Below are positions 11,475-21,951 of a stretch of 64,000 bases of DNA, piece after piece. Location of the stretch: the NCBI GenBank assembly GCA_036852015.1, contig JAANDG010000350.1:62001-126000 (forward strand). Reading direction: 5' to 3'. The DNA comes from Pelodera strongyloides. Its lineage: Eukaryota > Nematoda > Chromadorea > Rhabditida > Rhabditidae. Both the position numbers and the translations under genes were made by a program. Every line of letters starts with the position of its first letter. Within the stretch, counting starts at the first letter, position 1. The notes under the pieces are model-generated. The model was not told where the DNA came from. It ran no database searches and saw only the letters and a list, made by a program, of their open reading frames with translations.

Positions 11475-13595
11475 AGGTAGAAATCTGGTAATTTTCTTAT
11501 TATTAGCATAATTTCTCCCACGCAATGCTTCACGCAGAGAGAGAAAGTCCCGAAAATTGAGGCGGCGCGAGCACACTACACTAGCGAACAGCGCTATAAA
11601 GCTGGCGCACCTATCGCGCAAATATGGCTCACAATAGATGAATCATGGCAGTGCATCCCATTAATCCCTAAAACAGAAACAGTTTAAAGTTGCGTAAGCC
11701 TCTTCTACATATTTCGAAAGAGTTTAGGATAGACCATGTTATGTAGTGTGGGAACTTTTCATTCATGATTCTTAGACCAAGTACGCGGAAGTCATAGAAC
11801 TCATAGTAAAACTCTACTCTAGCGCTTTTCCCGTTCGACTCACACATCCATAATACGTGTGTCGTAATGTACGCTCGCATACTAATGACGTTGCAATGCG
11901 CGGCAATTCCAGGATATATAAGGCATAAGTAGACGGCCCGGGCAAACTTATTAACGCTTTGCTTTATTTTTCACACACATGCACACAACATGCCTATGGA
12001 AACCGTGGGCGCCTACAAATCTAATTGGCAGCGATGGCGGTTTTGCCACACTATTTATGTACAATTTATAGAGAAAAGATACTTTATCGACTGGTTTTTA
12101 GGAGCCCACGATAGGCCCTTACGCTAACGTAGACCTTAGGTTTAGGTTTAGGAGATGTTTTACGGAAAATTTGTTTATAGTAAAGACACTTTATCGGCTG
12201 GTTTTTAGGATACCATGGTAGTCATTTTACGTAAAACTCTCCTATATATTTATTCTAATCGTCCTCACTTGCATCCCAACGTAGGAAAAGGCAGTTGTCC
12301 ACCGTATCAAAAAACGGCTGTTATTTCGCTTTAAACTTACGTAACGCACTGCCGTGTCTCTATGCACAATGCGCACACCGAGTATAAGAATGCACAGCGC
12401 TAGGAACTCCCGTGTGTGTTTATCTCTTTCCGTATTTTATATACATTACAGTTGCGTAACGAATTTAATACCTATATAAAATCTACGTTATTGATTCGTC
12501 TTCAGGTGTGGACCATACAAATAGTCGCCTAGTCGCCCATTTTAAGCTTTTCTTCTTACTCTTTTATAATGGCACAATAGGTATTAGGGTATAACTTGAA
12601 TAGGAGGATTATAGACTTATATCTTATATTATGGATAAGCATTGCCAAGTTACCGACATTGGTCGCGCACTCACTTTCTCGTCATACTGTATGTATTGAT
12701 TTATTTTAGCATGCTCCGCAAGAGTTATCGATTTGTTTATGGTTTTAGAGAGGTATGGCACGTGGTTGTGAGACGTAAGCTGGACATTCCCCATGTATCT
12801 CTTACCAAATTTTGGGACCTCTGTGCAGTTCCGGCGAAGAATGGAACACAAGGTGTAGGTGGTAATCCAAGGTAGCGCAGTTGTCCGGTATACTTTGAGC
12901 AAACCACGTGTCATATCGCTTTAAAGAACATAGTGACATACTAATGTTATCATTATTTCAGGTTTGTGTCACTGTGCGTCTCGATGTGTCAGTTCTACAC
13001 TGCTGTATTGTTTCCCAAATTTTATAGATTTTTTGCAGATTCTAACTTGCACTGAGCCATAGCATGATGCACAGTAAAATAGAGTAACTCATAAAATAAA
13101 CTAACTAGACTAACTACATACATAGCTGTAGGACATCTGTAGGACATGAATTCAGTGCGCATTGGTAATCGAGCAAAAAGCCAGTAGTTTTACTCGCTGC
13201 TAGCACCCAGCTGTCGCAGTCAATGCTTAAACCTTCAGTTAGTTAAACCTTCACCACGTTACCTGAGGAACACGCATGCCACAGCTGGCCGTAAAACCCA
13301 GACTTATGTACTGAAACTAACAACTGTTCGGTGTTCCAAAAAAATGTCCCTAGCCCTTGTAAGTATGTACGTATCTATGCAATGCACGTTGGTGTTATGT
13401 TTAAGTCTCAATTAACATTTGTCTTAATCACGTGGCTTAAATAGTTGTATTTTTTGTTTTCTACGTTGTGTATTAATCAGCGTATCTTTCTTTAGTCACA
13501 GTCTCTGTCATATCAGCTAGAGGAAAAGTATAGATAGCAGAATTTGGTACACGCGCATATGTACGTCTCTACGGATTCGGAAGTCAATAGCAAAC

Positions 13596-13830
13596 TCATA
13601 GTCTCTCTCTATCTCTATCTCTATCTTTATCTCTCTGCCAGTATCATCTCTTCCCTTTATGTGTTTCTCTCTCTCTCTCTCTTTCCTTTTCTATTCATTT
13701 CTCTATCTATCTCTCTCTCTTTCTGTGATTCTCTCGCTAAGTATAACAATAGTGTCTCTCGCGCTCTATCTCTCTCTTAGTTTATTTCTCTTTCTCTCTC
13801 TGTCTCCCTTTATCCCCATGTCCATATGTC
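13596..13830 (+). repeat. CT-rich microsatellite
   Basis: Impure TCTCTATCTC tract; gives Ser/Leu-rich spurious frames. Confidence 0.9.
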
Positions 13831-14007
13831 TCTCCGAGTCTACTGTACGTGCTTAAGAATTGTCCCAATTCTTATTACTTGACTATGAATCCCTAAGGAT
13901 TAACCACAAAAGCGTCAATGTCAGTTGCACACGTGTCTTCCATACGTTGTCGTCCTAATACTGTACTGAAGACTGAAGACTTGATCGCTCAAACACTAAA
14001 AAATGTT

Positions 14008-14050
14008 CATCTCTCTCTCTCTCTCTCTCTGTCCGTCTCTCTCTTTCTCT

Positions 14051-14091
<41 letters not shown>

Positions 14092-14127
14092 CTTATCGCT
14101 TTATCTCTCTTTCTCTCTCTCTCTGTC

Positions 14128-14164
<37 letters not shown>

Positions 14165-14262
14165 TTCTCAGCTTTATCCCTTTTTTTTCTGAATTACTCG
14201 CTTAAATCTCTCTCCATGTTTCTCTCTCTCTCTCTCTCTCTTTATCACTCTCTTTCTTTTCT
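14008..14262 (+). repeat. CT microsatellite
   Basis: Long TCTCTC tract with small interruptions; the 157-codon frame across it is low-complexity and not a gene. Confidence 0.9.
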
Positions 14263-14588
14263 CTCTTCCGCATGTTATGTAACTGTTAAATGTCAGATCT
14301 CGTTATGTATGTATTTGCTCCACTGTTCAACTTCTACATGTGGTTTCATGCTCGAAATTGTACGCAAAATAAATGTCTATTATAAATGTATATTATGCTC
14401 GTTTATATTGTGTCGCATGGTATATAAATACTATAGTTTCATGTGGAATGTTGGAAAAATGTCCCCTAAAGCATGATAAATGTTCTAGGCAGAAATAGAG
14501 GTCTATTAACACGCATGTCAGCTAAACGTCGATGTTTTATGTATATGTTTCCTACAGAGATGTCAATTTAATTGTGTCATTATTCTAT

Positions 14589-14749
14589 GTTAAAGCGGTA
14601 TAACAACTGGTTTTTGAAATGGGTGTTGTACACGGCATCCCTATTCATTATATGTTGCGCGACACTGCACGATTTTTTAGTCTACTGATACATATAGGAA
14701 TGCAGTTGCCTAACAAAGTTTCAAAAAACCGGATGTTATACCGCTTTAA
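14589..14749. mobile_element. TTAA foldback, CCGGCTGTTATA family
   Basis: TTAAAGCGGTATAACAACTG at the left and CCGGATGTTATACCGCTTTAA split over the right end; intact TTAA on both sides. Confidence 0.8.
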
Positions 14750-15040
14750 AAGTTGTTTGGTGGACCTAACTGTTTCAGCGCAGAGGAAAGGGTGCTGTTT
14801 ACACATAATGGATAGCTGAGTATTCCTTTGTGCTCGTATATACAGTTGAAAGTTGCATAATTAGCCTAATTAATGCGTCAAATTACAAATTCTTTATTTA
14901 TCCCACGAGAATAATTATCATAACTGAAAAAATATAAATGCATATGATATAAATGCTGCCGAATAGTTTTAATTACAATTATGATAGCCGTAATGACTCT
15001 CCACTTAAAACTATTTTGCTTGGTAAAACTGCATTTTTGT

Positions 15041-15180
15041 TCAAAGCGGTTTAGCGGCCGGTTTTTGAAAAGAATGTTGAATTCGGATTTCCTTAATAAT
15101 GACAATTTGCATATAATAATAATGCATGGGAATGCAGTTAGTCAATATGCGTTTCGAAACCGGGTGTTATACCGCTGTAA
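15041..15180. mobile_element. Foldback, CCGGCTGTTATA family, decayed ends
   Basis: CAAAGCGGTTTAGCGGCCGG left, CGGGTGTTATACCGCTGTAA right; TTAA lost by point changes. Confidence 0.7.
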
Positions 15181-15452
15181 ATGGGCATTCATGAAAAAAA
15201 AAACATTCACCTGACTACTTGCTAGTGTATTTACAATTAGAATCACTCAATAAATATGCATGAAAGAGAAGTAGAAAGAACACGACCATGCGAATGGGAG
15301 GTATGCTGTTGTCCAGCATAAGTTTAGGATACCATGGTAATTTAATTTTATCATGGTGTTTTAATAACATGGTATAGTGGTATACACCATGGTATACATC
15401 ATGGTGTCCAAATAACATTTGGGCATTTGGTATTAAAAGTCAATCATAGGCG

Positions 15453-15631
15453 TTAAAGGGAAACACCGGTCGGTTTTTGAAACGCAACGCGGACAACTGA
15501 ATTATTACGTATTTATGCTAATTTGCTCGAATTCAGCTCGGCTTTTTATTCTAATTTATGTTCATTTGCATACGCTGCATAAGAATGCTGGTCTTCGGTG
15601 TGTTTCAAAAACCGACCGGTATTTCGCTTTA
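15453..15631. mobile_element. 180-bp TTAA foldback (AGCGAAATACCGGCC family)
   Basis: TTAAAGGGAAACACCGGTCG left; CGACCGGTATTTCGCTTTA right, with one base of the target site changed. Confidence 0.8.
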
Positions 15632-16166
15632 TCGTAAAATAGTACTAAAACAGTAAAATATCGCGTTTAACTGATAAGTAGAGTCCAAGGTCCAAGCTTC
15701 TATATGCGCCTTTTCAGATTTAAAGCAGTATGATACGTGGTTTCGAAGCAACTGTATTTCTACACATTAGCTCGATGTAAATTTCTGCACTCGTTAGTTC
15801 AGAAGGGAGAGATAGTGATAGTGGGACACACTCTACATATGCAACATTTGAACTAAGTTATGTAAGATATCGTTTAACCCACGTGTCATCTCGCTTTAAA
15901 CATGGCCGGAAGTTTTCTAAATTGGCCCCTTTCAACGAATAACCCAATCTGACGTTGCCCTGTTAAACTAAAACAAACAAAAAGTTCATCGAGGCGTTAT
16001 GTGCGAATGAGACCAAAGTATCTTAATTAAAGCAAGTCGAAAAAAGCAACTTTTTTATTTCTTTCTTTCTTGTTAACTAGTCTGGTTGAGCTTACCAGAC
16101 TATGTGTTTCATAGTCATAGTACAAAGTAACATACTTGGATTGTCTAGCAGGTCCTATTTAGTTAT

Positions 16167-16405
16167 TATGAGTAAAGTTTCTTGTGAGCTTTCGATTCCA
16201 ACCACAAAAACAAATGCGTTTAACACATTGTTATTTGCCAACGTTTCGGTTTACACCATCATAAGGGCAGGTTTAATTACCCAAGTTTGAGGTAATTGAA
16301 CCTGCCCTGGTGATGGTGTAAACCGAAACGTTGGCAAATAAAAATGTGTTAAACGCATTTGTTTTTGTGGTTGGAATCGAAAGCTCACAAGAAACTTTAC
16401 TCATA
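16167..16405. mobile_element. TA-flanked palindromic element carrying SL1 stem-loop
   Basis: Arms of about 100 bp: TGAGTAAAGTTTCTTGTGAG on the left and its complement on the right, with few mismatches, meeting at the SL1 stem-loop. TA stands on both sides, as expected for a Tc1/mariner-type insertion. No coding sequence. Confidence 0.8.
16270..16291 (+). ncRNA. Exact nematode SL1 exon sequence with GT donor
   Basis: All 22 nt of the SL1 spliced leader are present, from GGTTTAATTA to AAGTTTGAG, followed immediately by GTAATTGAACC. The leader pairs with its downstream flank as in stem I of SL RNA (GGTTTAATTACC with GGTAATTGAACC). It lies exactly at the tip of a 235-bp palindrome (16169-16403). 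No Sm site of the ATTTTTGG type was seen downstream, so this is probably not a working SL RNA gene but an SL1-derived sequence captured in a foldback element. Confidence 0.75.
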
Positions 16406-16686
16406 CTATTATCTTTCCAACTTATTCATGGAGCGTGCAAATATACACCTGAAGATATTTAGTTATTGTTGGTAATAAATAGCAAAATATGATGCGCGGG
16501 GTTAGGATCGGGACTTTCTAAGCTAAGAGTTAAGAGAACCTATTGGGTATCAATGTAAACTTTGAAACCCTGTCCTGGCAGCATACCATAGAGGTAAGGA
16601 TTTTACTCGCAAATTCAAATAGTCATATACTTTTTTCATGGAGCATTACTTGCTCTCTCTCTCTCTCTCTTTATGTGCTGTAGATC

Positions 16687-16872
16687 TTAAAGCGACATGC
16701 CGGCTGGTTTCTGAAACGCATCATGAACAACTGAAATCTTATGTATTTATGCTAATTTGCTCGAACAGCTCGATTTTTTATTCTAATTTATGTTCATTTG
16801 CATAGCTTGGGCACATAGGAATGCTGGTGTACTCGATGTGTTTCAAAAAACCCGACCAGTACTTCGCTTTAA
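16687..16872. mobile_element. 180-bp TTAA foldback (AGCGAAATACCGGCC family)
   Basis: TTAAAGCGACATGCCGGCTG left; GACCAGTACTTCGCTTTAA right; the central AT-rich core is conserved. Confidence 0.85.
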
Positions 16873-17329
16873 TGATCTCTTTGTCCTATTCTACATATTC
16901 AATGTATGTATATATTATTCTAGTCATATCGAACTACGTGACTCTAAGCATTTGTACCCTTATTATGTTTTGCATGATTCACGAACGGTGCTGTTTCTTT
17001 GTGCAATTTGGAGTTTGTTGTTTTCGGTTTTTTAGTCTTCCATTCATATCTCATCTCCTAATTGGCACGCAAATCTCTATTGTTTGTACGATTAATTCTT
17101 CGCGTAAAGTGTGGGCGTAACTGCGTGTAAGTCTAAGTAAGAACAACTCCCTAGGGGAAACTCTTTCTGGGAGTAAATCATTAGTTCAGGTTCAGCAGAA
17201 TCAATGTGTTTAATCATATTAGAACGATTTTTGTGGACTTTGGTTTTTTCTTCGTGCTTTGAGTCGTTTAGTCATTTAGGATTTTTGATAAATCTGTTGC
17301 TCACTTTGTCCACTCAACTTAAAGGACTT

Positions 17330-17655
17330 AAAGCGGTATACCTACTTTGGAAAATTTGCATATAATACGAATTTCCTATGTATCCAGTATCCTATGCAAA
17401 GTGGGTTGAGTGCCCGTCCGGCTAGCTTCGGGCACACGCATAGCATAGAAAACATAGGAAATTCGTATAATATGTAAATTTTCCAACGTAGATACAGTAT
17501 GGCTTTAAAGTGGTATAACAGCTTGTTTTTGAGTATGTTGTACAGCATTCCCATGACTCAACGCAAACAAGTATTAAAAGCGGCATAAAGACATAAATAA
17601 ATAGGAAAGTTGTTGTCGAAAATACGTTAGAAAAACCGACTGTTCCATCGCTTTG
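17330..17655. mobile_element. Two abutting foldbacks
   Basis: 17330-17508 is an imperfect palindrome (GGAAAATTTGCATATAATAC with its complement). It meets 17505-17655, a CCGGCTGTTATA-family foldback starting TTAAAGTGGTATAACAG. Confidence 0.65.
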
Positions 17656-18032
17656 ATCTCCTAAAATTATGTCCGGGAGATATTGCACTTCGTGTTTTTT
17701 TTGTTATTTGAATCGTTTGGGTTTTGTGTTGTGATTCTACACCCTTCTAATTTACACAGCTTCACAAGAAAGTGGAAACCCCGATTTCGCCCCGATCATT
17801 TTCGAAAAAAAAAAAAACGATTTCGCCCCTTTCAGGCCCGATTTTTGAGGAGCTTGATCGGGGCGAAATTGGTTTTTTGGACACAAGACGGTGCGAAATC
17901 GAGGTTTTTGGTTTTAAATATTCCTTTTCAGCTCATTATCAACACATATTATATTGTTACTCATTTATCAGTTAGTGCTGCAACATTCACATTTTTTGCC
18001 CGATGTCTTACTTTGTCTGGGTGGTTATTTTT

Positions 18033-18212
18033 TTAAAGCGAAATACCGCCCGGGTTTGAAAGCATCGAGTACACCATCATTCGTATGCAGCTTATGCAAA
18101 TTAACATAAATTAGAATGAAAAATCGAGCTAAATTCGAGCAACTTTGCATAAATACGTAAGACTTCAGCTGTGCACGATGCGTTTCAAAAACCGGCCGGT
18201 ATTTCGCTTTAA
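18033..18212. mobile_element. 180-bp TTAA foldback (AGCGAAATACCGGCC family)
   Basis: TTAAAGCGAAATACCGCCCG left, CCGGTATTTCGCTTTAA right; good copy upstream of the second G-alpha gene. Confidence 0.88.
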
Positions 18213-18357
18213 TTTTTAAAACTATCACTTATTTTTCAGGTATTTCTATGAGTAGTCTGTGATTGATCGTAGAATTGTGGTGCTGTATTTCACCGCGTTA
18301 TTTCCCCATTAAAGGTACGCAATTTTTTTATCGAACGTAAATTGTTTATACATTGGA

Positions 18358-18543
18358 AATGGGTGGACCCATTTGGTGACGGTTCACTGGTCTTTTCGTG
18401 GGCCTGCATTGGTGACCAACTCGTGACCAACTTGTGACCGAGTCTTATCGAAAACCGTCATCAGATGGTCACAAACCAGTCACCAGAGGGTTTTTTCGTT
18501 AAAAACCAATTGGTGATGGGCCAACGACGGTTTTTCTGTGGTT
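18358..18543. repeat. GGTGACC-rich dispersed element, copy 2
   Basis: Shares CATTTGGTGACGGTTC, AAAACCGTCATCAGATGGTC and CCAACGACGGTTTTTCTGTG with 3720-3945. Confidence 0.65.
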
Positions 18544-18959
18544 CATGCAATTATTTTCGTTTTCCTGTGTACATTAATTGCTTTTGCAAAAAGTCGTCAT
18601 TAATCACTTTAGTGGGTTGCTTATTGACTTTACGTATGCCAAATTGTATAAAAAGTATGTAATAAATTGGTAAATTGCTATTATAAAGTACATGCATGCT
18701 GTAATTGGAAGTAGACGTAAATGTAAATTGCATTCAATGGAATTTCTACGTATGTATTTTATTCCCTACGTGACCGTTTGCTAATTCTTTAAATAGGTTG
18801 CGCCTTGTTAGTGTAATTGTCTAGCGTGAATAAGTAACTGCGCGATTTCTAGTCTAATATTATTTTGCATATAATGAGTAAGTATGCCGCTTTACGAAAT
18901 ATGTTCGGCATCCGGCTGTTATACCACTTTAAAGCATTAAAGTTAATTTATGATTTGTT

Positions 18960-18969
18960 TATATTTCAG
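18960..18969 (+). promoter_or_regulatory. 3' splice site directly before the G-alpha 2 start
   Basis: TATATTTCAG abuts the ATG. It is either an SL trans-splice acceptor or the end of a 5'UTR intron. Comparable AGs lie 8, 2, 7, 1 and 2 nt before the starts of G-alpha 1, NOP16, DHX8, Gemin7 and the secreted gene. Confidence 0.6.
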
Positions 18970-21918
18970 ATGGGTATGTGCCAGAGTCAAGAACAAAAAG
19001 AGCAGTCACAGAGAAATCGTGAAATCGAACGCCAACTCAACCAAGACAAAAGAGCGGGCAGTAGTATAGTCAAGCTGTTATTATTGGGTAAGATTATTAA
19101 AGCGAAATACCGGCCGGTTTTTGAAACGCTTTGTGGACTCCAGCATGCTTATGCTTATGCCATACGCAAAAGAACATGAATTAGAATAAAAAATCGAGCT
19201 AAATTCGAGCAAATTAGCATAAATACGTAAGAATTCGGTTGTCCACGATGCGTTTCAAAAATCGGCCGGCATTTCGCTTTAAAAAATTATTCTATGATAT
19301 TTGTTTACAACTAATTTTTTAATTCTCAAAGTCTGATTGTAGTATAATAGTCAAGCTTTTATTTTTGGCTGAAATACCAAAAAAATTATTATACATTAGT
19401 TGTTTAAACTTATATAGTTAGCTTATTTAGTTACTTTTCCTTTGCATATCTGTACGATTTGTGTGCCACTTTTAGTACAAAGTTTTTTTGTTTTTTTTTT
19501 TATTGTTATTTTAGGTATGGTACGGTTGCACAATTTGTACAAGTTAGACATAGACATATAACAATAGTGTATGATATAAATTTGTACTTTAAGAATATTT
19601 GGTATGAATACTACCACTAAAAACCTTCAAAAAATATACTTATTTTCTAGGTGCTGGAGAATGTGGCAAATCTACCGTACTCAAGCAGATGCAGTGAGTT
19701 TGTTTATGTGCATTTCTTTTTATCCTTTTCCTCTTTTATATAAATTCTCCTTTTTTTTCTCCTATGACAGATTTAAAAAAATTTCTAATAATAAGAAATT
19801 TAGTCACCTTGGCAATGGGGTGAGTGTCGGTACGGTACTCCTCCGGTAGCTTTTGTCTTGTGTATTTTTGACCTACCGTAATGCTGCTTCACTGTACCGT
19901 AAGCGTACTCCGCGCTTGCAGTGCGCCTGCGCTAAATTGTGCTTAATTACTAACTTATTTCGGTGCAATATACTCTACATATTGCGATACGAAGCCATTT
20001 GCTGTGAAGTAAAGTTCAAGAGTTCTCACTCAATTTCGAGCTCGAATAATTAAAACCGTATAAGGGCCAGTTTTGAAACGTAAGGCAGACGCTGTATTCC
20101 GATGTGGTGTATGCAAATTTCTGCACGACTACTGCACAATTATTAGACTGATTATATCAATTTGCATACACCACAGAAGAAGGTACATATCCCAAATACG
20201 TTTAAAAAACTGGCTGTTAGTTAGCTTTAAAAGAGCGCGAGGAAAAATCGTCGTTTTCAGAATTCTGCACAGCAACGGTTTCACAGAGGAGGAAATCAAC
20301 GAGAAGAAGGCCATTATTTACAATAATCTTATTTCGTCAATGTGTACGATAATGAAAGCGATGGACAACGTGTTGCATATGCCGTTGGATGATCCGGAAA
20401 AGGAAGTACGTTTTTGAATTATCTGGTCCTCAGGCGCGCAGCGCGGACATGCGAATCCGCGTCCGCGGGAAAAAATTGCAAATTTGCTTTGAAAAACTCG
20501 GGTCAGAGAGAAACAAGCCCCGCCATTTTTTCTGCGTCTCCACCTTTCCCGTGTCAAAAAGCCATCTCTTTGCGCGGACGCGGATTCGCGTGTCCGCGCT
20601 ACGCGCCTGAGAACGTTGTTCACCAATTTAGGAACCTTTCTAGCAGGGTCAGAGTTAGCCATAGAGATGCCATAGGAAATACCTAGATGTGATCATATGA
20701 TGGCAAATTCTTTTTATCATTTCAATTATATTTTCTTCAGCAAATGAAGGCATTGATTCTAAAAGTCCAGGAAATGGGCCAGGAAAGCGAGCCACCGACT
20801 GACGAAGTTGCCAAAGCTTTACAGGTAAGAATTTAGTTGTGGTTTCTAGGTTTCCAATATTCTCTGGTCCTCAGGCGCACAGCGCGGACATACTAATCCG
20901 CGTCCGCGGGAAAAGATTGCAAATTTGCATGGAAAAACTCGAGACAGAGAGAAACCTCTTTTTTTTGCATCTCCGCCTCCATGTTGAAAAGCCATCTGTT
21001 TTTCGGAGCCATTACGCAAAGCCATTACGCATTTGCGCGCTGCGCGCCTGAGAACGTAAAACAATACTCACGTTTTTAGGGATTATGGGAAGACAAAGCA
21101 ATTAAGAAAGCCTACGATATGAGGAGTGAATACCAATTGGTCGATTCAGCAAAATAGTACGTTTATATCCTGTAGTTTATCTCGGCTTAGGCTTAGGCTT
21201 AGGCTTAGGCTGACACACGTAAGGCTAACCGGCTAACACACAGGGAACTGGTTGGCGTACTCTTGACTCTTGGCTATTGGTGGAAGAGGTGCGCGGCGAA
21301 GATATTGCACACATGTTGCGCTATTGTTGGGAAAAGAATGGGGAATCCTAAGAAATGTTTCCGCGGCCACGAGCGTGCCACTGGTTCGACAACTGATTGC
21401 GCACCTCGCACTCCCGCCATAAGCACCCTAGCAAACTGGGTAGATGGCCCACGGTTGAAGACTTGCAAGCACTTTTTACAGAATTAATACTCGTGTTGTT
21501 AGTGATAACATGATTGTCACAGACTTCAGAGTGTGGCAGTTGTTGATGCTCTGAGATACTGTATTGCTTTTTTGTTTTGTTTTTACGCTTCAAGAGCGTG
21601 CACCTTTATTTAAGGGAGTTCAAGTTCAAATTCAAAGCTTTTGATTATGACATGTTCCGCAGAGATCCTGAGCAGTAGGCGACGAGTTCCAGATGATAAA
21701 TTGCTCGACGTCTCCGGGCTAGAGAAAAGGCTCTCTAAATAATTTATTGTTTTCAGTTTTTTGGACAATTGTGATCGAATCGTGGAGCCCGGTTACCGTC
21801 CAACGGATCAGGATATCCTGTACAGTCGAGTTGCTACGACCGGAGTTGTAGAAGTCAAGTTTAAGATTAAGGAACTAGACTTCCGGTGAGTACTCGTTTT
21901 TCTCTCACTGTGTCACTT

Positions 21919-21951
<33 letters not shown>

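Larger units (their letters stand above)
11475..18969. other. No protein gene seen between the G-alpha paralogues
   Basis: 7.5 kb with only short open frames. It holds CT microsatellites (13596-13830, 14008-14262), several TTAA foldbacks, the SL1 palindrome, CCATGGTA-rich dyads near 15310-15415 and a GGTGACC-rich element. A TATA-like run (GGATATATAAGG, near 11911) precedes a 45-codon frame from 11990, not convincing as a gene. Confidence 0.6.

Noticed and set aside
14003..14476. 157-codon open frame and other Ser/Leu-rich frames (8223, 9261, 13544, 13918, 21886, 56857)
   Set aside because: They are translations of CT microsatellites with no homology or splice support.
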